From Lindgomyces ingoldianus (Eukaryota; Ascomycota; Dothideomycetes; Pleosporales; Lindgomycetaceae), in the NCBI RefSeq assembly GCF_010093535.1, contig NW_022985191.1, positions 841,104 to 905,103 on the forward strand: 64,000 bases of DNA. Reading direction: 5' to 3'. The position numbers and the translations under genes were made by a program. This document shows, piece by piece, positions 34,740-49,169 of the stretch (its first letter is position 1; each line of letters opens with the position of its first letter). The notes below the pieces were generated by a model. The model searched no databases, had not been told where the DNA came from, and saw only the letters and a program-made list of their open reading frames with translations.

Positions 34740-35332
34740 TGTTACGGTCTACGGTTGGACCAGCGTAACTCCACCAGCAGTGCTCCACAATCTAGCTGGA
34801 TTGGGGCAGGGTTCGCCTATGGACCAATCGGAGGACACAGAAGCAGCGCAGCTGCCTGCGGTAATAGAGGAGTGCACCATCTAATAGGGAAGACAAGCCA
34901 CAAGTTTAGAAGTCTAAGGGAGCTTATAGAGCTCGCCTTAGCAGACTTCTATAAACTCCTCCTGCTCCCCTTAGCACCTACGCTACATGTATATAGTTCC
35001 TACATTAAACAACCTTTAGAAGGTGTGTTTAATGTTTAGTTTATTCTTTACATAAACTAAGTAGCATTTAGCTTTTTAAAAAGCTATAATACTATCTATA
35101 TATCTTACAACATATATACCTCTAATTCTGTCTAACAGGACTGTTTAACCTAGCCTCCCTACTGCCGCACACAGGGCAAACTATGATCTGGTCACCCTCT
35201 TCCCCTCTAATAGCCTATTAGCCTGTACGTAGGACTGTACACCCTACTAGATTAGCCCCTTACTACCTGTCCTACTTCTCCCCTAGGAACATTATAAGAC
35301 CTAAGTGCTTCTATAAAGTAAAAATTATAACA
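34740..35332 (+). repeat. 5' LTR of gypsy A (593 bp)
   Basis: Begins TGTTACGGTCTACGGTTGG. The first half is GC-rich and unmutated, the last third is RIPed (ends aaaattataaca where the 3' copy has aggattgtaaca). The 94-codon ORF starting at 34755 exists only because this half escaped mutation. Confidence 0.93.
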
Positions 35333-38300
35333 TTAAACACTACCTTTTTAAAAAGTATAGATACCTCTTAACACAACCTAGATTCTAACATAGCCTACGC
35401 AGCTCTATTAGGATTTATAGAAGTTCTTAGTTAAAGCAAAGCTATCCTAGCAGAACAAATTAACATAATTTAGGATAACATTAAGAAACTTAAGTAGATT
35501 AGTAAAAAGATTAGTAAACTAGTAAAACTTAAATAAAAAATTACTAACTTTTACTAAAAAGTAATAAAATCTTAAACTGTTTTTAAACTTTAAAGCCTTT
35601 AAGAAGCTACTAATCACGCCTATTAAATACATAAACTATAAGTAAAGTTAGTAAAAGTTTAAAACATCTTAATAAAGAAAGTAAGCATTATAGCTAAAAA
35701 AGCTTTAAAGCTAGCTTTTTTAAAGCCTTTTAAAGAATTACTAAAAAACTTTTACCTATTTTTTATAAAATGTTATCTTTATATATAATATAATAAAGGA
35801 GCATTTTAGACTAACACAGAAATAATATCTTAAATAGGATTACACCTAAAAGGCCTACCTGTAATTTAGTTCTAGCTCTATATAGATAATTAGATAGACT
35901 TTAAAGCTAACAGCACAACACTTACTTTTAAAATAAAAAAAGTGTTTAGTAGTGCTAAAAACTTTAAAAAAGCTTTAACAGCTATTTATAAAACTTTAGA
36001 TAAAAAAAAGATTACAGCTAATAAGTTAAATACTATAAAGCAGGGCAGTAGCCTAGTCTAGAATTACATAGTACGCTTTAGAGAAAATTAGCTATCTGCA
36101 GATAGACAGACTAAAAAGCCCTCTATTACATGTTCTATAATAGACTAAGTAAATTAGTAAAAAATAAGTTTATGTATAGTAATAAGCTAACTACTTTTAA
36201 AAACTATATTATATAAGTAACAACCTATAATAACTATTATAAGAAGTGTAAAAGAGAAAGAAATAAAAAAGAACTTTTTAAAGACTAAAGTTTATTTCTA
36301 AAAAGAAAAAGCTTTTATAATATAATAAAAAACTAATAGACTTTAGTTATGTAAAGCATATATAAAGCCTTTTTTCTAAGAAAAGCTAAGTTCTAGAACA
36401 TAATAGGCTACCTCTAATAAAGGAATAATAAAAGTGGCTAGAGAACAAGGCCTACCTAAACTATAAAAAAGTAAGACATTTCTACTAAAATTACCTAAAC
36501 TCTTAGAAAAGAGAGAATAAAAATACTACTATAATAATAAAAACTATTACTGCTAAATATAGCCTTATAAATAAGAAAATATTAGAAAAACTAAATAATA
36601 GACTTTAGTAGTAATATAAAGAAAACTATTCTTTAAATAGCTGTTTTAAAGTATACTAGAAAGTAGTTATTTAAAACTTTAGCAGCTTAAATATAGTGTT
36701 GCAGGACCTTACAATTTTTAAAAAATATAAAAAAGAAACTTAGATCTAAGAATATATTATAAATATTTAAAAAAAAAGAAAAACAGTTCCCTCTTTAAGA
36801 TTAAACCCCTAGCACTTTAGTAAAAAAGCTTTTCTAATAGTTTTAGAAATGTAAATGCTAGAAATGCAGCCTACGCTATAACTATTTAAGCTACTATATA
36901 GTTTTACTTTACTAGATAAACATTAGTAACAACTACTTTATGTTTAACATAATATAGCGCATAGCTAGAGTTAAGTACAACATTATAAATAAAAAAAAGT
37001 AATAGTAATTTTTTATTAAAATTAAAAACTAAAAGCTAGAAAAACTAGGCAGACTTACTAGGTTTAAAGTACTAGAACTAGTACCTAGAAAACCTAAAAC
37101 ACCCCTCTTAAGCCTTATAATTAGCAGGAAGGCTTTAGTAATGTAATAGAGCTATAGCTAGTGTGCACTCTATAGAAATAATGCCTATAGCACTAATAAT
37201 TACTAATAAAAACAACACCCTGTATAGATAGTATAAACACAAGAATACTTACAGTAGACTTAGAAAAGTCCTTTTAACATGCTACATAGACCTAACAATT
37301 GTCTATACTCTTAGTACTAATGTACACAGTGTTACTGTGTAAAGCATTAGGATAATAAACACTAGACAGGCTAGTAGCCTACATAGAAGAAGAACTATAA
37401 TAGATGCCTATAGCAAAGAACAGCCTCTACCTGTAAAACTATAAACTGCTACACTTGTTAAACAGCCCCCCCCTATAAACAAGAAAGGTAGATAAAGTGT
37501 AAAGAATAAAATAACTACTAGTTCTACTATTTTTAATAAAAGGTAGTAAAAAAAGAAAACTATCTAACATTACATTACTTAGTTAAAAATTATAAGTGTA
37601 AAGTAGCTAACTACTATAACTAAAAACACTAAATCTATAAAAAAAAAGAATAAGTTTAATAATAACCTATAAAACATTAATCTTTACCTACTTTTAAATA
37701 AAAAAGTCCTTTACAACATATTAGCAGTAATTATAGTAGAATAAGAAACAGGACATAGCTTAACTACAACTTTTATGTACAAAGAACAGTTAAGACTAGC
37801 TCTTATAGACAGCAGATGCACTTTTACTGCTATAAATAAAGATTAAGTAGATAAATAAAGCATTTTATTCTATATAAAAAAAAACTTATTTAAAATAACT
37901 CTTACTAACACATTCTTAATTAAGTATAGCAAAGAATAAATTAACCTAGAAATATATAAAAAAGACTTTAAAACTCTAAACACTAGAAATTAAAGGTCTA
38001 TAAACATACTACTACTAAAAGGCAAGTACAACATAATTCTAGGCTATAACTAGCTTAGAACACATAACCCTGCTATTAATTAAAAAATAATAACAATAAA
38101 AAGCTTAGAGAATTATGTGTGCATAACTTAGTTAGCATGCTACAACAATAAATGCCTAATCTATAAATAAGTAAAGTAGGGTAGCAGTTACTACTCTAAG
38201 AAAAGAAAACTTAAAAGATTTCTTTATTAAGAACTAAAAGCTTAAGCTATTTAAATAATAAAAAAAGCTTAAAAAAGTCTTATATAAAAAAAATTAAAGC

Positions 38301-39409
38301 TAATAAAGATGTAGAATAAATAAAGATCTTTAGAATTTAAAAGAAAAAAAGCATTCCTGTAGAATATAAGAACTATAAGGACATGTTTAAGACACTAAAA
38401 GATCTAGAAAAACTACTACTGCATTAGCTTTAAAACTATGCTATTAACCTAGTAAAAAACTATAATCTAAAAACCTATAGGCTCTGTCCTCTAACAAGAA
38501 CATAGAAGAAGGCCTTATAAGAATACATTAACTAAATATTAGCTTAAGGCCACATCTAGGAAAGCTATAGCCTAGTTGCCTTAGCTATAGTTTTTGTAAA
38601 AAAAAAAGAAGAAAAAATCTAAGTCTACTAGGACTATAGAACTTTAAATAATAACATAATTTAAAATTAGTTTCCTTTACTAATTATATAAGACATTATA
38701 AACTAATTAAAAAGAACTAAGTACTTTACAAAGTTTAATGTATAAAATAAATTTAATAAGATTAGAATAAAAAAAAAGATAAGTAGCTTACAGCATTTAA
38801 AACTCTATAAAGACTTTATAAATTATTAGTAATGCTGTTTAGCTTAACAAACGCCTTAGTAACATTCTAGTAAATTATTAACATAGCCCTTAATTTATAT
38901 CTTAATGTCTTTACTCTAGTATACCTAGATAATGTCTTTATCTATTTAAAAGACTCTCTAGAAGATTATGTATAAAAAGTATAAAAAGTCTTAGAGCAGC
39001 TAAGAAAGTACAAGCTCTACCTGCAGCTCTTTAAATGTAAATTTTATGTTACTAAAACAAAGTATTTAGGATTTATAATTAATAAAAAAGAAATAAAAAT
39101 TAACTTAGCTAAAGTATAAAAAGTACTTAAGTAGCTAAAACTTATAATAGTTAAAAAAGTTAAAGAATTCCTTAGACTATTAAAATATATTAGATAAATA
39201 ATTAAAGACTACTTAAAAATTACTATAATACTAATAAACACTACTACTAAAGAGTAAGTAATAGCAAAGTTTGTCTAAACCTTATAAATAAATAAAGCAT
39301 TTATAGCGCTAAAATAAGCTATAATAGCTAAACTAGTATTAAGGATGTACAACCTACAGCTAGATACTAAGATCCACACAGACGCATCCTTAGGAGCTAG
39401 TAGAGCTGC

Positions 39410-39676
39410 TGTCCGTACGCAGCAGCAGCGTCGCGGCCTGGATACGAGCGATCACGCACAAGCAGGATCACGTATCTATGTCACATGATGCTCGTGCGCG
39501 AACCTCTGTGCGCGAACATCTAGATATCCCCCTTTTTCCTCTGTACAGAGGAAAAACAAGAAGCAATTAACACTAGTTACCTAACACCCCTGTGCGATGT
39601 TTACACCGTGCAAACCTCTCTGTCTTGTACGCATTTGCTAACACTAAGTGCTAGCTAGCAGAGAGTCTATTTAACA
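39410..39676 (+). repeat. 5' LTR of copia C2 (267 bp)
   Basis: Starts TGTCCGTACGCAGCAG; nearly free of RIP changes. It follows the C1 LTR for about 150 bases, through the CCTCTGTACAGAGG palindrome, then diverges completely into a different second half. Confidence 0.9.
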
Positions 39677-39942
39677 CTAATTAGTGGTTTAAATACTGTA
39701 AGAGAGGAAGCTTTTCTTATACCTTTCTGTTTAAAGGTTTGTGTACAAGAAGAATTCTTTTCCTTACTACTTTAACTGCAAATTAGCAAGAGTAAAGACA
39801 GAGTCTAATTTACATGCAAGTGGCTGTAAATCTCTGTTCAGTTACCTAAGCAAGAGCAAGAAACCTGTCTGTACAATACTGTTTAGAGGTATTGTACAAA
39901 TAGTAGTGCTTATTTAACGCTAGAAGGTCTGTTTTATCTTCA
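39677..39942 (+). other. C2 leader, unmutated and unlike C1
   Basis: GC-moderate sequence, hardly RIPed, with no coding frame. It shares only short motifs (gcaagagtaa) with the C1 leader and lacks the 62- and 116-base repeats. A short inverted repeat tgtacaatac...gtattgtaca lies at about 39872-39898. Confidence 0.6.
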
Positions 39943-42050
39943 CGCACAAGCAAGCGCTGTACAAAAGGCAATAAAGATACTTTAAAAGGACTGTGCAAAA
40001 GTGAACATTAATTATGCAATTAACACCTGCAATAGCCTTACAACGCACAAAGTTCTTAACCTCCCCCTTAGCTTAGAGATTATAGCATAGAGAAAGAAGG
40101 AAGGCTAGACTAGCCTGTATAAGATTAAGAGCATTAAAGGGAGAGACATTATTATTAAAAGAGAGAATAGCCTACTAAAGCTCTAATATACGCAGGTTAA
40201 ACTGTACTATAGAGAAAAGGAGAAAGACAACTTACCTGCAACAGATAACCTAGATAAACTAATCCCTATATAAAGGGATCTTCTAAAGAAGAGGAAGAGA
40301 GGACAGCCTTGCAAGAATGTTGCAGAGGCAGAACTAGAGCCCACCACAGACTAAGCCCCTTAGGATAGTGATGCCGCACTAGTGCAAAGGGAAGATATAG
40401 ATACTAGAAGAAGTAAAAGGTAAAGAAAACCTGCACAAAGTCTAGACTAGGTATTCCTAACCTAGAAAGAGAAAGATAATTAGGCCTTATCTATTAAGCT
40501 CTGTACAGACAGTGTAATTACTATACTTAAAAAACTATTTAAGAAATTAGACTGCATAAAGATAAACACCTTAATTACTAACAGCACTTTTAAGGTTATA
40601 GCATACAACCTAATAAAGCATAAAGGTTAGATTTTTAACCTCTGCCTTATATAAAAAGTAAAAGGTAAAATAACTTAACTATATAAGAAATCCTGCCTAG
40701 TGTTTACTAGCTACTTAGATAAAAAGAAGGGAGAAATCCTTACCTAGTTACTAACTATCTAGAGAATAAGCTAGAGACTACTTCTAGCTATAGAAGTAAG
40801 CTTAAGAGCTATGTATAAAATGCATTTTAAACTACATAATATTACATAAGTATACATCTAATTAATAGATAAGCTTATGCGCACGCTATACACAAAGCTA
40901 CTAAAGAAGATGCACTAGAGCTTTCTACTAAATACAATACTCTAGGTTGTACAACCCTTATATAGAGCTGCTAAATTAGGACTGTATTAGTTTAAAACAT
41001 ATTATAACTACTATAAAAAAAAGCTGCGCATGCATATCTTTTTATATAACCCCTACTTCTTAATTACTAATAAAGGAGAGCACACTTTTAGTATTACTAG
41101 CCTACAGACAGACAACACTTTAAGCATTATAATAAAGAATTTTATGTAAAGAGAAAAGAAAAAACTATAAAAAGTAAAGTTTTATATAAAAAGTAAGACT
41201 ATTTTAGTAAAAAAGCAGCTTATTAAGTTTAACAGTAGAAGAATTAAACTTACACATAACATAGTAGTTCTTACTTAGAAAAAATAAGTAAGCTACCTTT
41301 ATATAATTAACTTAAAGAATAAAGATGCTGCACAATAATATGTTAAGTAATGTGTAAAAGAGGCATATATTACATCTATATATTAACTAGAGGCAGCATT
41401 TAACCTATCTATTACTGCATAAACTATAGACTTTTTGCATAATAATATTAACACACTTAACACATAAATCTAATAGCAGATAGATAATAGTAAGCGTAGT
41501 CTTACCTTTCTACTATTATAGCTTAATTATGTAAAGCTGTTTATTTTTATAAATAAATTATTTACTAATAATAAAAACCTTAGCTTACAGCTAGAATTCT
41601 TAATTATATTAAGTAATAAAAACTATATAAAGTAAAGTAACTACTTTAAAATATAAGGTAATATTATACACTAGAATTTTACTAAGTGTAAAAGAGTAAC
41701 TAGGAGTGTCTTTACTAGCAAACTATATAAAATAGTTAGAGGGTTTAATAATGTAATTACTTTTAGTACAACTCTATAGTAAATTATATAAATGCTTAAA
41801 CTACTACTAATTTTAGTAGTAATTTGCACAGATTTAAAGTCTTTATATAATTACCTTATTAAGCTAGGCACTACTAGTAAAAAGTAACTTATAATTAACA
41901 TTATGTTACTCTATAAATTATATAAAAAAAGGGAAATTACTAAAATAAGGTAAATTAATAGTAAAAATAACTTAGTAAATACATATATAAAGAAAACACT
42001 AAACTAGGCTTTTTAATTATTAGTCCTAACTAACTACCTCTCTGTCTAGA
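39943..42050 (+). pseudogene. copia C2 pol remnant (integrase tail, RT, RNase H)
   Basis: Matches C1 from 16107 onward with RIP-type differences. The first part (to about 40500) is less mutated than the rest. The RT motif block lies near 40730-40780, and an RNase H STKCKRVTRS-like block near 41675-41705. Stops interrupt the frame. Confidence 0.78.
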
Positions 42051-42453
42051 TAGAAGCATCTGTAGACTAGCTAGATCCTGTGCGTAAAGATGCCTTAGAC
42101 TAACTAGACTAACAACGCCTTTATATAAGGCCTATTTCTTTTTATTTTTTTTTATTTTTTTTATATTATACACACTTATCTTTCTTATTATAAGGATCTG
42201 TTACTGTTAGCACTGTATAAAAAAAAAGAAAAGAGCTAGAGGATTATACAGTAGGGCTTAGAAAGTAAAGGATAAAAAAGAGAAAAGCTATTTACATAGT
42301 GTAACTAGCCTATTCTAACACATAGCATTACTAAGGTAAGTCCTAACAAATAGGGTAGAGTAAAGGCAGAACATAATTAGATAGAGCTACATAAATAGAA
42401 GGGAGGTAACACGTATAAAAGGTAACTTTTTAAATAAAAAGAAAAGTTGCTAG

Positions 42454-42720
42454 TGTCTGTACACAGCAGCAGTGTTGCAGCCTAGATACAAGCGATCACG
42501 CACAAGCAGGATCACGTATCTATGTTACATAATGCTTGTGCGCGAACCTCTGTGCGCAAACATCTAGATATCCCCCTTTTTCTTTTATATAGAGGAAAAA
42601 CAAAAAGCAATTAACACTAGTTACTTAACACCCCTGTGCGATGTTTACACTGTGCAAACCTCTCTGTCTTGTACGCATTTGCTGACACTAAGTGCTAGCT
42701 AGCAGAGAGTCCATTCAACA
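42454..42720 (+). repeat. 3' LTR of copia C2 (267 bp)
   Basis: Starts with the mutated TGTCTGTACACAGCAG and ends with the preserved GAGTCCATTCAACA; the 5' copy has the opposite pattern. Confidence 0.9.
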
Positions 42721-43232
42721 GCTGCACTATATTAACAACAAAAAGACAGAAAATAGCACCTAGTTGCGTACTACTCTGCTAAGTTCTTAGGACCTAAAGC
42801 TAGCTATAGTATACCTAATAAAGAACTAAAAGCTACACTAAATACAGTAAGAGTATAAGCTATAGAACTACATAAAATAGTAAAGCTATTCTAAATTATA
42901 ACTAACTATGTAAATTTAGTTATATTTCTAATAGTAAAGAAACTCTTACTAATGCATATAAAATAGGTAATAAAGCTTGCGCAATTTAACTGCATTATTA
43001 AACATATTTTAGAAGCATAGAATTAGCAGGCTAACGCTCTTAGCTAAAAGTTAGATTACTTTAATAAAGAAAAGAAAAGAACTAAGAAGTTTACTTTTTT
43101 TTAAAAAAAACTAGTAAAAAATAGATTTATAATAAGCCTTAACCTATAAAAGAATTCTGCATGCTTATAGCTATTAAGTAGAGATAGAAAAATCTAATAT
43201 AGGAATATTACAAGTCTCTAATGTTTAGACAC

Positions 43233-43550
43233 TGTCACGGTATCCTCCCCAGATCCCAGACATAACTGTATTAGACGCGTACTAGAGTATTATTAGTGCA
43301 CGTCTAACATAAACACAACACAACATAGACATAAACTTAAGCATAAACTGCCTTAACACTAACTAAACTTAGAATAGGCTTAATTTATACTTAAAGCGCT
43401 TAGACTTTTAAGCTAAGTATTTAATTACTAACTTTCTTTTAAACCTTCTTATTTTTTACATAATGTCTTGTACTTACTATAATACTTTACATAGTAATTA
43501 AACTAGACTTTTATAAAGCTCTATAACTTTACTTATACATAATTATAACA
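43233..43550 (+). repeat. 5' LTR of gypsy D1 (318 bp)
   Basis: Starts TGTCACGGTATCCTCCCC (preserved) and ends acataattataaca (RIPed). It is preceded by the target duplication GACAC. Confidence 0.93.
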
Positions 43551-43599
43551 TTATGTTATGTTAAAACTTTAGCTAAGAATAGCCTTTAAATCTAATTTA

Positions 43600-46500
43600 A
43601 TAAGCTTAGTACTTGCATAACTTTAAGCTATTAAAGTAAGCTAAAAAGCTTTCTAAAAAGCGCTTACTTTATAAAAAAGCTGCTATATTATAAGCTTAAA
43701 AGCTTTTTAAAAAGACTTTAAAAAACAGCTTTATGTTGTTAAGTAGTCTATTTCTGCCTTAACTTCTGTTATAGTAGTAAGAACTAAGAACTTACTAGCC
43801 TTAAAGCCTACCTAGAAGTCTAGAGATAGCTTAACTCTTTTCTATCTAACACTACCTATAACCTATAACTTTTCTAACTTAGTAATAAAATTTAACTAAC
43901 TTCTTAATCCTCTACTATTTAATAGAAATTAAAAAGACCTACCTTCTTTCCTACGCAAGCTTTAATATAAACTTAAAAAAAATATAGACTAATTTCTCTC
44001 TAAACACTTCTAGTTACTATATGCCTACTTTTAATTTAACTATAATATAACAGCCTTAATTAACTTACTAATAAATAAAGATATTATTAACTTAGATTAA
44101 TTTATAGTGTTTTTATAAGTAACTTATAAAGACCTAAATAAAAAGTTAACAGCTTTAAGTTGCCTAAACACTTTATAATAAATAAAAAAAAGCTTTACTT
44201 TACACTTTACTAAGTTCTGCTAACTTACATTTAATATAGGCCTAAATAAGATAGGTCTAATTACAGCTTTATATAACTCTCTCTTAACTAAACTGTAACA
44301 CGCTATAGTAGAAGAACCCCTTCTAAATAACCTTAACACATATGTAAACCTAATTACTACTTATAATAATAACATAAGGTTTCTCCCTATATAAGCCCTA
44401 ATACGCCCCTAAACTAGCGCAGTTGCAAATAAGAACTCTAACATAATAAAAATTAATTTAAATTATGCTCTAGTTAGTTCTAGAAAGTGTAAAAATTATA
44501 AAAAAAAAGTTAATACTTTAAGTATAGTAAGTATAGTTATATCTTTTAAAACTGCTTTATTTCTTTTTCTTAAGTCTACATAAGTAGCGCTGCTAGCACT
44601 TATTAAAGATTCTTACTATTTTATTTTTATTTTTATAAAGGCTTTAACTTATATTTAAGCTTTAATCTTCCTTACTACTTTTAACATAGCTGCAGCTATA
44701 GCAGTAGGAGCCTGTAAAAAGGCTTGTCCTAAGGCTAAGTTGCCTCTTAGGACTAATTTAACACTAGATCTTTACTAACTTATAAGCTAAGTCCCCTACT
44801 AATAACTAGAAGTACTAAGTTAATATTCCTATATATTTATAATAAAAAACTATATTAGCCTTAATATAAGCTTTTATTAACTTAAAAGCAAATAGCATAG
44901 GTTACATTAATAAAAAACTAGTGTATAAACTAAATCTTTAATTAACACTACTTACTTAAATAATTTACTTAACTAGATTTAATAAAAAATAACTTAAAAA
45001 AGGTTTTATTTTTTATACTATAACTATTATAATTACTTACTAACACTATAAGAAGTAGATTAAGCTCTATGTAATAAATATAGAATGTTATAACTTAATT
45101 CTAGAACAACTATAGCTGTATTAGCATAAGGTTACTTTTAACTACTAAAAGTAAGTTTTAAACTTTAACTGTTTCTAATGCTAAGATGTATGCTTACACT
45201 TATACTTAAATAACACCTAAGTAGCACTTAATATAGAAGGTTTTTAAACTTACTTTTTAATAACCTAGAAAAGAACTACCTAAGCTAGGCTAACAGGCTA
45301 GGCCTTTTACTAAGATAAGCTATATAAAATAATTTAATAACTACTTAAACTTAAAAAAAAAAAGCTTTTAAAAAATCTTTACTTACTTAATTTAGACATA
45401 AACTAGAACTTAAACAGTAGATAGACATCTGCTATATAGAACCTGCTCTATTTATAACTCTAGCTTAATAACTAGATTACAAAATCTACGCAGTTATAAT
45501 TTCTAATATAGACTAAGCTTTAGCTCTCTAAAAATGTACTAACTTAAAAATAATAGTCTTTTAAGACTACTATAACTTGTTATATGTCTTTTTTTAAGAT
45601 AAGTCTAATAAGCTTCTAATATAATGTCTGTATAATTACTAAATAACTTTTAAGCCTAGCAAACAACTTAGTTATAGGCTACTATATAAGATGTTGCTAA
45701 ATAAATTAAAAGTGCTTTAAAAATACCTTAATAAGAACCTAAAAACAAAAGTTTATTTAAGCTAGCTTCTTACTAGTAGTGTTACTTATACTATTTATAA
45801 AGAAACTTAAGAGTAGGCTTTAATTTTATATTAACTACTAAGGACTAAATGCTGTTACTATTAAAAACTAATACTTAATTTTTTTTTACAGGAAACCTTA
45901 AGCTAACTAAGTAAAGTAAAGTATTTTATAAAGTTAGATATTATTGCTGCCTTTAATAAGCTAAGAATAGTAAAAAGTAATAAGTAGCTAACAGCATTTT
46001 AGACTTAATATAGACTATTTAAGTACCTAGTAATGCTCTTTAGCTTAGCTAATACACTTAGTACTTTTTAACATTTTGTAAATAACTTACTCTAACCCTA
46101 CCTAAACGTGTTCTGCACTATGTATATTAATAATATTCTAATCTATAGTAATAGCCTTTTAGAGAACAAACAGCATATACGCCTAGTGCTAAAGGCTATA
46201 AAAGAAGCAGGTCTGTAACTTAATGTAGACAAATGTAAGTTCTACTAATTAAAAGTTATGTATTTAAGATATATAATCTTTATAAATAGTATCTAAATAG
46301 ACCTTATTAAGGTTTAGACTGTGCTAGATTAGTAATACTTAAAAGATATAAAGGATTTTTAAGCCTTTATAAAATTTGCTAACTTTTACTAATAATTTAT
46401 TAACAACTTTTTATAGCTAGTAAGCCTTATAATTACACTTACTAAGAAAAGAAATTAATTTAACTTTAACTTAAATTACTAATAGTTCTTTAACTAGCTA

Positions 46501-48540
46501 AAAAAAGCTTTTACTAAAGCTTTAATACTTTACTACTTTAACTTTAAACTACTAATACTTATAGAAGCTAATGCCTTAGACTATGTAGTAGTAGAAGTTC
46601 TTTTCTAGACTAAGCTAGATAGGACTATTAGGCCTATTACATACTTTTTAAAAAGAATAAGCTTTATAGAAGGTAATTATAAGATCTATAACAAGAAATT
46701 ACTTACTATAGTACACTGCTTTAAACAATAGTAACCTAAACTAGAAGGTGCAGCGCATCTAATATAGGTCCTATCTAACTATAAGAACTTATAGTACTTT
46801 ATAACTATAAAACAACTTAGCTACTAATAAGCTTATTAGTCTAAATACCTGTTCTATTTTAATTTTAAGATTACTTATTATCCTAGTTAAGACAGAGAGA
46901 AACTAGATACTTTTATAAGGTAATTCTAAGATGTTCTTACTTAAAAAAAAGTATAAAAAGCTTAACACTAAACTTTACTCTAACCTAAGCTATTTTTAGA
47001 CCTTAACCTAAATAAAATAAATTAGATAATTAATTAGATTATTACTAATAAGTATTTAAATAATAAATTTATTTAAAAAACTTTAAACTTACTTTAAAAT
47101 AGTGCTAGCTAGTTAAAGAAGGTAACACTAGCTAACTATAAAAACTAAAATAGTAAGCTATATTACTATAACTAACTTATAATCCTTAATTCTAACAAAC
47201 TAAGAATTAAACTACTCTAAATTGTACATAACTTACCTGTTAGAGGACACCTAGGCAGAGGAAAAACTCTTAACCTACTATAGAGAGAGTACTACTAGCC
47301 CCGCATGTTCTATACTGTACGCTAATACGTATTATGTTGCTATACTTACTATAAAGTAAAGGCCTTTTAAGAAAGGTATAATAGCCTACTTAAACTGCTC
47401 CTAATCTTTAAATAAGCTTAAAAAGACATATTAATTAATTTTATTATAAACCTACTTCTATCTAAAAAGTACATAAATATTATAGTAGTTGTTAATTACT
47501 TAACTAAGTATTAATACTTAATACTATGTTCTTTTATAACTGCCCCTAATATAGCCTAGTTATTCTACTAATATGTATAGGTTTACTATAGCCTGCCTAA
47601 CATAATTATATTAGACAGAGGTACGCAGTTTGTCTTAGCCTTCTAGGACAAACTTTATAAACAGCTCTAAATTATCCTCTATCTATTTACAGCTTTTTAC
47701 CTAGAGACTAACAGCTAGACTAAGAACATAAACGCTGTAATAGAATAAGTTTTATAAGTGTACATAAACTACTAGTAGAATAACTAGGTAAAATAGTTAG
47801 CTATAGCATAGTTTAAAGCTAATAACATAACATCTAAATTAACATAAATATTCTTGTTCTTAGTAAACTATAGATACTACTTTTAAATAGAATTTAAACT
47901 ACTTTTAAATACCCCCTAACTAACTTATTAATTTATATAAGTAATAGATGTAAATAGACTTATTAATAAAATCTAAAATATATTTAAATATGTTTATAAA
48001 AAGCTTACATAGGCTTAAGCTTTTTAACAAGAGTATGTAAACTAATTTTAAACCTCTGCCCCTGTGTATGCAGCTAGTAAGAAGGTCTAGCTAGACGCTA
48101 GAAATATCTAAACAAACTAATAATTAAAAAAACTTAATTAGAAAAACCTTAGCCCCTTTATAGTAGCCTAAATAGTCTTATTACATGCTTACTAATTAAT
48201 CCTACCTAACAGCATAAAAATACACCCTGTGTTCTATGTATTATTGCTGCGCTAAGTAGCCTCTAAATCTAACTACCTACCTAGACAGCTAAACCTGCTA
48301 CTTAAACTTGTTATTATAAATAATAAACTAGAATATGTTATAGAAGATGTTAAATAGATCTAGTTTAATAAAAAGAAATGTATCTATAAATACCTTATAA
48401 AATAGACTAGATATAATAAACTGTTGTAGGAACTTACAGAAGCTTTATAAAAAAACTTTACAGTAACCTAATTCTACGCCTAATACCTATCTAAACTAAA
48501 TCTATACCCTAATAAAGACAACCTAATGCTAGAACTACTA
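43600..48540 (+). pseudogene. gypsy D1 gag-pol remnant
   Basis: A Ty3/gypsy polyprotein readable through many stops. Gag is about 43740-44700. The RT spans about 45890-46330, with KLDIIAAFNKLRI and LFSLAN blocks and the catalytic box changed to YINN near 46120-46135. RNase H follows to about 46860, with a YFLKRIS-like block. Integrase is about 47190-48100, with a tail to 48540. The aspartates of the YVDD-type box are asparagines, as expected from G-to-A mutation, so the enzyme would be dead even without the stops. Confidence 0.82.
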
Positions 48541-48577
48541 ATGTAAAGGATTCCTTTTCTAATAAGAAGGGGGGTAC

Positions 48578-48802
48578 TGTTACAGTATCCTCTCTAGATC
48601 CTAGACATAACTGTATTAGACATGTACTAGAGTATTATTAGTGCATGTCTAACATAAACATAACACAATATAGACATAAACTTAAGTATAAACTACCTTA
48701 ACACTAACTAAACTTAGAACAGGCTTAATTTATACTTAAAGCGCTTAGACTTCTAAGCTAAGTATTTAATTACTAACTTCTTTCTAAACCTTCCTATTCC
48801 TT
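48578..48802 (+). repeat. 3' LTR of D1, first part
   Basis: The first 225 bases of the LTR, RIPed (tgttacagtatcctctctag). It ends with TCCTT (48798-48802), the insertion site of D2. Confidence 0.92.
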
Positions 48803-49120
48803 TGTCACAGTATCCTCCCCGGATCCCAGACATAACCGTATTAGACGCGTACTGGAGTATTATTAGTGCACGTCTAACATAAACACAACACAACATAGAT
48901 ATAAACTTAAGCATAAACTGCCTTAACACTAACTAAACCTAGAACAGGCTTAATTTATACCTAAAGCGCTTAGACTTTTAAGCTAAGTATTTAATTACTA
49001 ATTTCCTTCTAAACTTTTCTATTTCTTACATAACATTTTATACCTACTATAATACCTTACATAGTAATTAAACTAGACCTCTGTAAAGCTTTATAACCTT
49101 ACTTATGCATAATTATAACA
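48803..49120 (+). repeat. 5' LTR of gypsy D2 (318 bp)
   Basis: Starts TGTCACAGTATCCTCCCCGG (the best-preserved copy of the start) and ends in RIPed aattataaca. Confidence 0.93.
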
Positions 49121-49169
49121 TTATGTTGTGTTAAAACTTTAGCTAAGAATAGCCTCTAAATTTAATCTA

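Larger units (their letters stand above)
39410..42720 (+). mobile_element. C2: internally deleted Ty1/copia element, 3311 bp
   Basis: LTRs of 267 bp (39410-39676 and 42454-42720) with target duplication GCTGC (39405-39409 and 42721-42725), inside RNase H of element A. The internal part jumps from a 5' leader (to about 39942) straight to the sequence corresponding to C1 16107. Gag and most of integrase are therefore missing, while the integrase tail, RT and RNase H remain. It could be a deletion derivative mobilised by a full copy. Confidence 0.9.

Noticed and set aside
34755..35039. 94-codon ORF
   Set aside because: Lies inside the 5' LTR of element A and is broken in the 3' copy; LTRs do not normally encode proteins.
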